NCBI GenBank assembly: GCA_001940755.1
Contig: MEHH01000032.1
Location: 1 to 15,051 of the forward strand
DNA from: Candidatus Heimdallarchaeota archaeon AB_125
GTDB taxonomy: Archaea; Asgardarchaeota; Heimdallarchaeia; Heimdallarchaeales; Heimdallarchaeaceae
Length of the DNA: 15,051 nucleotides
Direction of reading: 5' to 3'
Under the pieces are notes generated by a model that made no database searches, was not told the origin of the DNA, and saw only the letters and a list, made by a program, of their open reading frames with translations. The translations under genes were made by a program, and so were the position numbers. Position 1 is the first letter of the stretch. Every line of letters begins with the position of its first letter. Shown piece after piece: positions 1-6,312 of this stretch.

Positions 1-372
1 TTTTAGATTTTTATATTCTTTTCTCGCTCAAGTGTAAATGAAAGAGTAAGTGCCTTTTTTGTACCCTTTAAATCGTGGATCTCCTTCAACATACATCCAA
101 TTTCGTTTAAATTCAGCAGTCGTTGTACGGTAAATCTTAATCGCTAATTCCTCGTTCTCATAACCAAACCCATGATAAACATTGGCTTCTTTCCCTGTTG
201 ACACGCAGAATCCTATGTCTTTAATGATGTCATTGTTCATTAATTTGACAATAAGCATTCTAGTTTGAAAATCGAAAACGCTCTCAATTACTTTAAGCGA
301 ATCTATATCCTTTTCTCGGATACGTTCTTTGTCAATCCTTTTGTCAAACTTTCCCATATCATTATCTGACAT
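1..372 (-). CDS. rio1: RIO1-type atypical serine kinase, N-terminal part, interrupted by an in-frame TGA and cut by the window edge
   Basis: This is the amino-terminal part of a RIO1 family protein kinase, an atypical Ser kinase/ATPase that acts in late small-subunit ribosome maturation. The nucleotide-binding loop STGKEANVYHG (residues 58-68) is present, as are the ATP-anchoring lysine in LAIKIY (K79) and the EGDPRF segment (96-101). The catalytic loop and metal-binding Asp lie beyond the left window edge. Reading stops at a TGA (28-30, codon 115), but the same frame continues to base 1 as ARKEYKNLK, which matches the RIO1 pattern W-A-x-K-E-x-x-N-L. The TGA sits exactly where Trp is expected, so the stop is probably a mutation, a sequencing error or recoding, not the true end. 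I chose ATG 372 over the in-frame GTG 381. It lies downstream of aIF1A on the same strand, a known archaeal pairing. Family call is firm; functional state is unknown. Confidence 0.85.
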
Positions 373-399
373 ATTTATCACTTCTACTTGAATTGAGAG

Positions 400-473
400 C
401 GAGTTTTTATCGACACAGAGAAATATTCTCTAGGAGGCGATGAAAGATAATTGCTTTCACTTATAATATGTGA
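400..473 (-). promoter_or_regulatory. RIO1 upstream region with three dyad symmetries and candidate TATA boxes
   Basis: The 185-base gap between the aIF1A stop and the RIO1 ATG is AT-rich. On the minus strand GATAAAAAC (about 403-411) is a possible TATA box some 35 bases before the ATG, and ATTATAAG (461-468) is another further up. Three dyads lie here: AGAGAA-ATA-TTCTCT (417-431), TGAAAG-7 nt-CTTTCA (441-459), and the imperfect palindrome TCACTTATAATATGTGA (457-473). They may be operators or leader hairpins. Role is inferred. Confidence 0.4.
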
Positions 474-521
474 TAAAAGCTAAATAAAACTATTGTTAAG
501 TTTAGAAATTATATAAAATAC

Positions 522-556
522 TAAAAATTAAAATTTGGTTAGTTGAAAAACAATTG
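522..556 (-). terminator. T-rich region after aIF1A
   Basis: On the minus strand the sequence directly after the aIF1A TAG has T runs (GTTTTTC, then ATTTTAATTTTTAG), typical of archaeal intrinsic termination, which mainly needs oligo-T on the non-template strand. No hairpin is needed or seen. The assignment rests on base composition alone. Confidence 0.35.
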
Positions 557-557
557 T

Positions 558-926
558 CTAAATAGCGAAATCTTCTGGAATGTGCTTATTGTTTACTAAC
601 CACCGAACTTCATTTTTCCTGAAACGGTGTACTAATTCACCCTTTTCATCTGGATTCATACCATAAAACGGCATAATTATAACAATATCACCTACTCTGC
701 ACCAGAGTCTTTTTCTATATTTGCCAGGGATGCGTATTTGTCTTGTAAAACCATCTAAGCACTTAACTAGGAGGATACTGGCCCCTAATATTTGTAGGAC
801 TATTCCGAATATTTCTCCTTCTTTAGGAAGTCGTGCTCTAATGGCATCGGAATCAGCTGTGACCCAATCTCTAGCTCCTGTACCCTTTTTCTTCTTTTTT
901 GGTTTAGTGGGTTTTCTATGACTCAA
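558..926 (-). CDS. eif1A: Translation initiation factor aIF1A
   Basis: The 122-residue product is archaeal initiation factor 1A, the orthologue of eukaryotic eIF1A and bacterial IF1. It binds the small-subunit A site and promotes scanning and start-codon selection. A basic N-terminal tail (KPTKPKKKKKG, residues 5-15) precedes an OB/S1-like fold with GEIFGIVLQILGAS (about 37-50), VKCLDGFTRQIRIPGKYRKRLW (54-75) and VGDIVIIMPF (78-87). Length is close to the family norm. The start is TTG (924-926), because no nearby ATG exists and a GAGGT ribosome binding site lies 6 bases upstream on this strand. It is divergent from aIF2-beta and upstream of RIO1. Functionally this ties initiation to small-subunit maturation. 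Identification is secure. Confidence 0.96.
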   Translation of the reverse strand: MSHRKPTKPKKKKKGTGARDWVTADSDAIRARLPKEGEIFGIVLQILGASILLVKCLDGFTRQIRIPGKYRKRLWCRVGDIVIIMPFYGMNPDEKGELVHRFRKNEVRWLVNNKHIPEDFAI

Positions 927-1059
927 GTCTTTACCTCAAATCAGAGAAAGGGAGTAGCTTAAAATAGTTTTTGTTTAATTAAGACTTTTTTAGATTTGAA
1001 AGACTTCCAGAACGAAACAAACAAAAAGGATAGGATAAAGATGAAGTTGAGGTACAAAG
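927..1059. promoter_or_regulatory. Divergent promoter region between aIF1A and aIF2-beta
   Basis: This 133-base spacer must hold both promoters. For aIF1A (minus strand) TTTTAAGC at about 958-966 is a TATA candidate some 35 bases before the TTG, followed by GAGGT. For aIF2-beta (plus strand) CTTAAAATAG (959-968) or GTTTAATTAAG (971-981) could serve, giving a leader of over 50 bases that ends in GAGGT (1049-1053), 6 bases before ATG 1060. The two TATA candidates overlap, so the start sites may compete. Inferred from sequence only. Confidence 0.5.
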
Positions 1060-1470
1060 ATGAGCTATAAAGATTTATTTGATCGAGCACGAGGTCAATT
1101 GCCTGAAAAAGTGTTTGAGCAATCACGTTTTGAGATACCCAAAATTGCTTCCGTAGTTGAAGGAAATAAAACCTTCATTGTTAACATAAGAGATGTTTTA
1201 ACTGGAATTGATAGAGAAGCTAACCACTTCCTCAAATATATGGCGGGAGAGCTCGCAACTTCAGTAACACTGGAAGGAACAAGAGCTGTATTTGCTGGAA
1301 AACATGCTAAGACAACACTGCAAACTCTATTGGAAAGATACGTAAAAGAGTACGTTATTTGTGGAGAATGTGAAAAACCTGATACTAAATTTATCACCGA
1401 ATCACGAATCTTGATGAAAAGATGTGATGCTTGTGGTGCGTCATCAGCAGTCAAACCTCTTAGAAAATAG
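1060..1470 (+). CDS. eif2B: Translation initiation factor aIF2 subunit beta
   Basis: The 136-residue product is the beta subunit of heterotrimeric aIF2, which delivers initiator Met-tRNA to the small ribosomal subunit with GTP bound to the gamma subunit. The layout is the archaeal one: an N-terminal helix for gamma binding (YKDLFDRARGQL, about 3-14), an alpha/beta core (about 25-95), and a C-terminal zinc ribbon with CGEC (C101, C104) and CDAC (C122, C125). Length matches archaeal family members, which lack the long lysine-rich N-terminus of eukaryotic eIF2-beta. ATG 1060 has a GAGGT site 6 bases upstream. It is the first gene of a compact operon with DUF424 (19-base gap) and NMD3. Identification is secure. 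Confidence 0.97.
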   Translation: MSYKDLFDRARGQLPEKVFEQSRFEIPKIASVVEGNKTFIVNIRDVLTGIDREANHFLKYMAGELATSVTLEGTRAVFAGKHAKTTLQTLLERYVKEYVICGECEKPDTKFITESRILMKRCDACGASSAVKPLRK

Positions 1471-1489
1471 CAATTAGAGTTGGTTAAAA

Positions 1490-1807
1490 ATGACAGTCTT
1501 TTTCATGAAAGTAATTGAATTGAATAATGAAAGATTAGTTGCTGCTTGCGACAAAGAAGTTATGGAAATGGAATTAGATAGTCATGGTGTAAAAATAAAG
1601 GTTAGTCCTAAATTTTACGGAGAAGAACTAGTAACACAACAAGAATTGTTGGATGCTGTTAAGTATTGTACCTCAGCTAATGTTATCGGGATCAACATAA
1701 TCAAGCTTTTAGTAAAGTACCGTATGATACATGAAGATGCTATTTTATGGTTGAAAAATCCCAATAAGAAAAGTGAAAAAATTGGTCATGCCATATTAAT
1801 ATCATAA
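1490..1807 (+). CDS. DUF424 family protein
   Basis: A 105-residue protein resembling the archaeal DUF424 family, small conserved proteins of unproven function commonly encoded between aIF2-beta and NMD3. The recognisable part is KVIELNNERLVAACDKEVM (about 7-25), followed by a stretch rich in beta and alpha propensity that ends in a hydrophobic GHAILIS tail. No catalytic motif, metal site or membrane segment is visible. ATG 1490 gives 105 residues; the in-frame ATG at 1505 (MKVIEL) would give 100 and resembles the usual family start. Neither has a strong ribosome binding site. Position inside the translation operon suggests a role in translation or ribosome assembly, but that is guilt by association. 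The family call rests on both sequence and synteny. Confidence 0.8.
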   Translation: MTVFFMKVIELNNERLVAACDKEVMEMELDSHGVKIKVSPKFYGEELVTQQELLDAVKYCTSANVIGINIIKLLVKYRMIHEDAILWLKNPNKKSEKIGHAILIS

Positions 1808-1851
1808 GTAAAAAAACTCTTATTTTACAAGAGGGAAGGAAATCTAAGTAG

Positions 1852-2958
1852 GTGAGAAAAATTTCGCAAAGTGGTCGTTTCTGTGCTGTATGTGGAACAA
1901 AAGAAGGCCCATTTCTAGATAATCTTTGTGAGAAATGTTTCATAAAAGAGAATCCTTTAGATATTCAAGTGCAAAAGAAAATCAATGTTGAAATATGTCC
2001 TCTTTGTTTGTCTATAAGGATTCAGGCAGCCGTTGTAGATACTTGGAACAAAGAGGAGAGCATGGAAACTGTCATGAGAGAAATTATTGAGCGAAAGATT
2101 TTGGAGAAAATATACACCGATATTGATTATGATTACGAATTCGAAGATGATATTGAAGAATCTAAAATCATGAACTATGGGGTTAAGGAATTTGAGTTAA
2201 AAACAGCAATTAGCGCTAAACCTTATGAGGAGTTCAGCGAGTTCGAACAAAGTCATCTAACAAGAATTAAGATAATTAGAACAAGCTGTGATTTGTGCAA
2301 CAAACACAAGTCTGGGTATTTTGAAGCTATTCTACAAGTTCGAGGAGAAAATCGTAAACTATCTGAAACAGAGGAAGAGAATATAGAAGATATCATAGAT
2401 CGAATGATGTTACGATATGTAGACGCTAAAATGTCTTATATAATAGATCCAGAAACAGATGCAGATGGTTTTACATGTAAAGTAAGTACAAAATATCTTG
2501 CTGAAACTTTAGGTAGGGAAATAAAGAATGCTACAGCAGGGAAAATGACTGTTGCTTATGAACTTAAAACAAAGTCTAGAGACGGTGTGGATGTTTATAA
2601 AAATACCTATTTAGTTAGACTACCTGAATATTCTTCTGGAGATATCTTAGAATTCGAAAACAAAATGTGGCTTGTTAAACAAATCACAGAAAAACAAATG
2701 AAACTTGAAGCTTTTGATAACCATGAACAGAAAAGGTTTGATAGAAAGAGAATAGAAAACAGAGGAAAGAAACTAACAAAATCTGTTGTTGAGCGTGAAT
2801 TCCTTTTTGTTTCATCTGATGGTAAAAGCGTTGTAATAATGGCTTTAGACAATTACGAGAATTTTGATGATAATTTAGAGCGATTACCTTTGAATAAACA
2901 AGTAGGTGAAAATATTATAGGGTTCATCTACGAAGATAAAAATTATTACATTGCATAA
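1852..2958 (+). CDS. nmd3: NMD3-like ribosomal large-subunit protein
   Basis: The 368-residue product is archaeal NMD3. Eukaryotic NMD3 is the adaptor for nuclear export of the 60S subunit; in archaea it presumably acts in late 50S assembly or subunit joining, since no nucleus exists. The N-terminus carries the diagnostic zinc-binding Cys pairs CAVC (11-14), CEKC (26-29), CPLC (49-52) and CDLC (146-149). KSGYFEAILQVRG (about 153-165) follows, a conserved family segment. The C-terminal half looks like the small beta-barrel domains of the family. It lacks the C-terminal nuclear shuttling region of eukaryotic NMD3. Start is GTG 1852, with the purine-rich GAGGGAAGGA (1831-1840) upstream; no ATG is suitable. 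Third gene of the aIF2-beta operon. Confidence 0.93.
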   Translation: MRKISQSGRFCAVCGTKEGPFLDNLCEKCFIKENPLDIQVQKKINVEICPLCLSIRIQAAVVDTWNKEESMETVMREIIERKILEKIYTDIDYDYEFEDDIEESKIMNYGVKEFELKTAISAKPYEEFSEFEQSHLTRIKIIRTSCDLCNKHKSGYFEAILQVRGENRKLSETEEENIEDIIDRMMLRYVDAKMSYIIDPETDADGFTCKVSTKYLAETLGREIKNATAGKMTVAYELKTKSRDGVDVYKNTYLVRLPEYSSGDILEFENKMWLVKQITEKQMKLEAFDNHEQKRFDRKRIENRGKKLTKSVVEREFLFVSSDGKSVVIMALDNYENFDDNLERLPLNKQVGENIIGFIYEDKNYYIA

Positions 2959-2984
2959 TTCAATGTTTTTCTGTATATTAGGTA

Positions 2985-3016
2985 AGTTTTATACATCAGT
3001 ACTTTTCCTATAATTT
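2985..3016 (+). promoter_or_regulatory. Promoter of the M3 peptidase gene
   Basis: GTTTTATAC (2986-2994) is a TATA-like element about 30-35 bases before ATG 3024. Transcription would begin close to the start codon, giving a short or leaderless mRNA. This supports ATG 3024 over the in-frame TTG 3015. Confidence 0.5.
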
Positions 3017-3023
3017 GATTAAT

Positions 3024-4814
3024 ATGAGTGAGAAAGATATCTCTTGGGATTTATCGGAGATGTTCAAGAACACAGATGATCCCCACATAGCTTCAAAAAT
3101 GAAAGAATTAGAAAAGAAATCTGAAGATTTCGTTAATAAATATAAAGGAAAAATAAACTATCCTGAGTTTACTTTTGAAGATTTACTTAAACTAATAAAA
3201 GAGCAAGAGGATTTTCAGGCTAATCTGTCAGAGGTAAACCAGTTTGCTAGATTATCTTTTTCTGGGAATATGACTGATCCTAGCTTTAGAGAATTAAACA
3301 ATAAGACTCAAGAATTTGCTGCTGAAATCAAAAAACAGCTAGCCTTTTTGGAAATTGATGTAGCAAAATATGTTTATGAAAATCAATCGATTATTCAAGA
3401 TGCAAGATTCGAAGATTATAGACACTTTCTAGAAATAATTACCAGATCCTATCCTCACAACTTATCAGAAATAGAAGAACAGATTATCATTGAAAAGGAC
3501 CAATACGGAGTTGTTGGTTGGCAGCAATTGCAATCTAAATGGTTAAACACAAGAATGTTTGATGTAGAAGTAGAGGGAGAGATGAAACAGCTCTCTTACG
3601 GAGATGCCAATGGATTACTTACTCATCCTGATAAAGCTACTAGAACCTCAGCAAATAAAGCAATTTATGGATTATTAGGGGAAGATCAAGAGATTTTTTC
3701 ATCTGCTATGCGCAATGTTTGCAGTGATTGGGTAAAAATTACTAAAAGAAGAAAATATGATTCTCCTATGCATCAAAGCCTAATTGATAATGACGTTGAT
3801 CAAGAAACAATAGATAATCTAATGAAAGTTATTGATGAGCACTCAGTTTTATACAGACGCTATCTTAATCTTAAAACTAAATTGCTTAATCTTCCAAAAT
3901 TAGGTTGCGAGGATATAGTAGCACCTTTTCCAGATGTATCCAATAAAAAATACACTTGGGAGGAAGCACAAGAGTTACTGCTTGAAGCTTATGGTGAATT
4001 CGATAAAGATTTCCATTCAGTAGCAAAGGATATGTTTGAGAGAAACCATATTGATGCAAGTCCAAGATTTGGTAAGCGCAATGGAGCCTTTTGCTCTACA
4101 TGGTATAATGGAAAAACATCTTTTATACTCCAATCATTTTCAGGAGCTTTATCAAATGTTTATACTTTAGCGCATGAGATGGGACATGCAGTTCATGGAT
4201 ACTTAGTAACTAGAGAGCAATCATATGCTAGTGCTAGTTATCCAATGGTTATAGCTGAAGTTGCATCAATATTTGGAGAATTACTCTTAACTGATCTTCT
4301 ATTATCAAAAGCAGAAACAAATGAAGAGAAGAAAGCTATTCTAGGAAGAGTATTGGACGGTGCAGGAATGGCGACATTTCAAGTGAGTGCAAGAGTATGG
4401 TTTGAGCAGAGTATGTATGACACAATAGAAAATGGACAACTACTTGATGGTAAAACAATTTCAAAACTCTGGACAACTGCGAGAGACAGAATCTATGGTG
4501 ATGCTGTTGAGTGGTTTGATGAGATGAATTGGGAATGGACTATGAAACCCCATTATTACATATCCAACTTCAGATTCTATAATTATCCATATGTTTTCGC
4601 ACAGATGTTTGTTTATGCTTTATACCAACAATACCTAGAAGAAGGCGAAAGTTTCATACCAAAGCTTAAGGCCATCTTGAAAGCAGGAGGTAGTAAATCA
4701 CCCAAAGAATTCGGAGAGTTAATGGGATTAGATATAACTCAACCAGATTTCTGGAAGAAAGGTATGAAACAATATGAACGATTTGTAGATGAACTAGAAA
4801 AAATAGTTAGTTGA
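3024..4814 (+). CDS. pepF: Oligoendopeptidase F-type M3 zinc metallopeptidase
   Basis: The 596-residue product belongs to peptidase family M3, which cuts short peptides in the cytosol, probably finishing the breakdown of proteasome products. The zinc motif HEMGH (about 384-388) lies in YTLAHEMGHAVHGY, and the third ligand is the Glu of VIAEVASIFGE about 24 residues later. The helical N-terminal M3 region (about 1-200) and conserved C-terminal substrate-contact segment (HYYISNFRFYNYPYVFAQMF, about 515-534) are present. The full length matches the PepF family. There is no signal peptide, so it should be cytoplasmic. I chose ATG 3024 over TTG 3015 because a TATA-like GTTTTATAC sits at 2986-2994. 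The gene ends in TGA and is convergent with the flavodoxin gene. Confidence 0.95.
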   Translation: MSEKDISWDLSEMFKNTDDPHIASKMKELEKKSEDFVNKYKGKINYPEFTFEDLLKLIKEQEDFQANLSEVNQFARLSFSGNMTDPSFRELNNKTQEFAAEIKKQLAFLEIDVAKYVYENQSIIQDARFEDYRHFLEIITRSYPHNLSEIEEQIIIEKDQYGVVGWQQLQSKWLNTRMFDVEVEGEMKQLSYGDANGLLTHPDKATRTSANKAIYGLLGEDQEIFSSAMRNVCSDWVKITKRRKYDSPMHQSLIDNDVDQETIDNLMKVIDEHSVLYRRYLNLKTKLLNLPKLGCEDIVAPFPDVSNKKYTWEEAQELLLEAYGEFDKDFHSVAKDMFERNHIDASPRFGKRNGAFCSTWYNGKTSFILQSFSGALSNVYTLAHEMGHAVHGYLVTREQSYASASYPMVIAEVASIFGELLLTDLLLSKAETNEEKKAILGRVLDGAGMATFQVSARVWFEQSMYDTIENGQLLDGKTISKLWTTARDRIYGDAVEWFDEMNWEWTMKPHYYISNFRFYNYPYVFAQMFVYALYQQYLEEGESFIPKLKAILKAGGSKSPKEFGELMGLDITQPDFWKKGMKQYERFVDELEKIVS

Positions 4815-4831
4815 AATTACCTCCAAATCTC

Positions 4832-4848
4832 AACCTTTTCTTTTTTGT
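4832..4848 (+). terminator. Pyrimidine-rich terminator after pepF
   Basis: AACCTTTTCTTTTTTGT lies 18 bases after the pepF stop. Oligo-T tracts of this type are the usual archaeal intrinsic terminators, and the convergent arrangement with the flavodoxin gene makes termination here likely. Confidence 0.5.
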
Positions 4849-4857
4849 ATTCTAAGC

Positions 4858-5349
4858 TTATAGAAGATCCTTTAGTTGCTCACCAAATGCTTTAGCTAGT
4901 TCTAATTCCTCATCTGTAGGATGACCTTCTTTGTCTTGTACCTTACCAAACATCGATATAACTCCAGTACAGTAGAAACGTTCAGAAAGAATAGTAACGT
5001 TTTGATTCTTGTTTACAATTTTGGTCATAGATTCAAACATAATTTCCTTTATTTTTCTAGGAGCTTCGTTTTCAGTCTTCCAGTGATTTTCATCTGGACC
5101 AGCACTAGTAAAGAAAAGAGCAACTTTCTTACCGGCTAGTTTTCTTCGAATTCTTCTTAAGTATCTAGCACCACCAAAACTGATTCTGCCCATGATAACC
5201 CAAGAACCTAGAACAACTAAATCATAATCTTTCAGATCAGGAATATTCTTCTTATCAAAACTTTCTACTCCAAGTCCTTCAGCGATTTTTTTTGCAACTT
5301 TTTCAGTGTTACCAGTGTGAGAATTATAGAGCACAATTGCTTTAACCAT
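4858..5349 (-). CDS. Flavodoxin-like FMN-binding protein
   Basis: The 163-residue product has the flavodoxin fold, an FMN-dependent electron carrier or small oxidoreductase. The N-terminal strand and phosphate loop VLYNSHTGNTEKVAKKIAEGL (about 6-26) is the classic FMN phosphate-binding site. A second hydrophobic strand, YDLVVLGSWVIMGRISFGGARYL (about 43-65), covers the first isoalloxazine loop. KKVALFFTSAGPD (about 74-86) is the next strand and flavin loop. There is no iron-sulfur or beta-lactamase domain, so the partner is unknown; it may be a stand-alone carrier or a HemG/BilS-like flavoprotein. ATG 5349 has a TATA-like CTTATATTA about 35 bases upstream on this strand (5381-5389). It is divergent from the GNAT gene and shares the palindrome-containing spacer. 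Confidence 0.88.
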   Translation of the reverse strand: MVKAIVLYNSHTGNTEKVAKKIAEGLGVESFDKKNIPDLKDYDLVVLGSWVIMGRISFGGARYLRRIRRKLAGKKVALFFTSAGPDENHWKTENEAPRKIKEIMFESMTKIVNKNQNVTILSERFYCTGVISMFGKVQDKEGHPTDEELELAKAFGEQLKDLL

Positions 5350-5529
5350 TATTATCGAGTTAAAAGGGGAGAGGGGAATTAATATAAGTTTACTTTCGAC
5401 TGTGCAATTTGAAAAGAAGAAGAAGCATAATCTGCAGATTATTAGTTTTATTTCTTTAAAGCAGATTATACATGATTGGTCTAAATTGTATAAATAATCC
5501 TTAAATAAGAATCAACACACGAATGAATA
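5350..5529. promoter_or_regulatory. Divergent promoter region with perfect palindrome ATAATCTGCAGATTAT
   Basis: This 180-base spacer holds two promoters: CTTATATTA (5381-5389) for the flavodoxin gene leftward, and GTATAAATAA (5489-5498) or TTAAATAAG (5501-5509) for the acetyltransferase rightward. Between them lies a perfect 16-base palindrome (5427-5442). Its half-site GCAGATTAT recurs in direct orientation at 5461-5469. This looks like a binding site for a dimeric transcription factor; the factor is not known. Confidence 0.55.
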
Positions 5530-6159
5530 ATGAAGTCAAAAAAATTATATTTAATTCAGAAGAAAGATGTTGATGAAGCTACAACGGTTTTAACTAGGGC
5601 ATTTCATGAAGATCCTTTGATTAAATTAATTTACCCAAATCAAGATGAAAGAAAACTATTTACACCCATTTTATGGAGGTTCTTGACAAAAGATGGGTTA
5701 CGGTATGGTGAAGTATATTCTCCTTCAGATAAAATAGAGGGTGTCGCAAAGTGGTTACCTCCTGGCAAAGAGCATATGGGTATGTGGAGAACAATCTTAT
5801 CTGGTGGATTAAAAATGAGTATGGCATTAGCGAAGCAGAAAGATGAAAGAAAGTTATCCCCCAGAAGAATAGAACAGATTACTAGTAAAATCACCCAGAT
5901 TCATAAAGAATTAGTGAAAGAACCCCATTGGTATTTAGCAAATATAGGAATAGCACCAGAATATCAAGGGAAAGGATTTGGGAGCAAACTGATCAAACCA
6001 ATGCTAGAAAGAACAGCAAAAGAAGGATATCCTGTTTTTCTTGAAACGAATTTTGAAGGAAATGTAGGATTGTATGAGCATTTAGGCTTCGAGGTTTTAG
6101 ATGAAACAAAAATATTAGATACAGAAATAATTAACTGGGCTATGATTAGAAAACCTTAA
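5530..6159 (+). CDS. GNAT family N-acetyltransferase
   Basis: The 209-residue product is a GCN5-related N-acetyltransferase, which moves an acetyl group from acetyl-CoA to an amine. The acetyl-CoA pyrophosphate loop YQGKGFG (about 145-151) follows the beta-4 strand WYLANIGIAPE, and a C-terminal LYEHLGFEVLDE motif (about 181-192) completes the fold. The N-terminal part (KKDVDEATTVLTRAFHEDPLIKLIYP) resembles GNATs of the type found in many microbes and fungi, but the substrate cannot be read from sequence. ATG 5530 lies 26-36 bases from two TATA-like elements and the transcript is probably leaderless or short-leadered. It stands alone between the divergent flavodoxin gene and tRNA-Trp. Confidence 0.9.
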   Translation: MKSKKLYLIQKKDVDEATTVLTRAFHEDPLIKLIYPNQDERKLFTPILWRFLTKDGLRYGEVYSPSDKIEGVAKWLPPGKEHMGMWRTILSGGLKMSMALAKQKDERKLSPRRIEQITSKITQIHKELVKEPHWYLANIGIAPEYQGKGFGSKLIKPMLERTAKEGYPVFLETNFEGNVGLYEHLGFEVLDETKILDTEIINWAMIRKP

Positions 6160-6160
6160 A

Positions 6161-6171
6161 AGAATATAAAG
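6161..6171 (+). promoter_or_regulatory. TATA box of the tRNA-Trp gene
   Basis: GAATATAAAGT lies immediately after the acetyltransferase stop and about 30 bases before the first base of the mature tRNA, the expected archaeal spacing for a start a few bases upstream of position 1. Confidence 0.6.
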
Positions 6172-6195
6172 TGAGAAAAAAACGAGCAATCGGTT

Positions 6196-6304
6196 GGGGA
6201 CTTGGCTCAGTCCGGTAGAGTGGTTGGCTCCAGAGAACTTTGCTTAAGCAAAGAACCACGAAGAAACCAATTGGTCGGGTGTTCAAATCACCCAGTCCCC
6301 ACCA
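6196..6304 (+). tRNA. trnW: tRNA-Trp (anticodon CCA) with a 32-base intron
   Basis: All arms can be folded. The acceptor stem GGGGACT (6196-6202) pairs fully with AGTCCCC (6294-6300), followed by discriminator A and encoded CCA (6302-6304). The D stem GCTC/GAGT (6205-6208, 6218-6221) closes loop AGTCCGGTA with a G10-U25 wobble. The anticodon stem GTTGG (6223-6227) pairs with CCAAT (6267-6271), with a G27-U43 wobble. The anticodon CCA is at 6230-6232, and the T arm GGGTG-TTCAAAT-CACCC is at 6277-6293. The intron is 6234-6265, after position 37, the canonical archaeal site. It contains the hairpin CTTTGC-TTAA-GCAAAG (6238-6253). Removing it leaves loop CTCCAGA and a 77-base tRNA. Confidence 0.96.
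6234..6265 (+). other. Archaeal tRNA intron with imperfect bulge-helix-bulge
   Basis: The 32-base intron lies between G37 (6233) and A38 (6266). Two 3-base bulges can be drawn, AG|A at the 5' cut and AA|A at the 3' cut. They are separated by the central helix CTCC (6228-6231) with GAAG (6260-6263). That helix has three pairs and one C-A mismatch, so the splice motif is relaxed. The intron-side stem is the 6-pair CTTTGC/GCAAAG hairpin. The intron is far too short to hold the C/D guide RNA known from haloarchaeal tRNA-Trp introns. Confidence 0.85.
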
Positions 6305-6312
6305 TTAACGTT

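Noticed and set aside
1..372. Genome-wide reading of TGA as tryptophan
   Set aside because: pepF and the CocE-type hydrolase end with TGA at the expected protein ends, Trp is written TGG throughout, and the tRNA-Trp anticodon is CCA. One site is not enough.
432..466. AGGAGG followed by ATGAAAGATAATTGC on the plus strand, a possible leader peptide
   Set aside because: The frame has only 8 codons, the spacing to the ATG is 2 bases, and nothing on the plus strand follows for it to control.
6234..6265. C/D box guide RNA inside the tRNA-Trp intron
   Set aside because: The intron is 32 bases long and has neither TGATGA nor CTGA.
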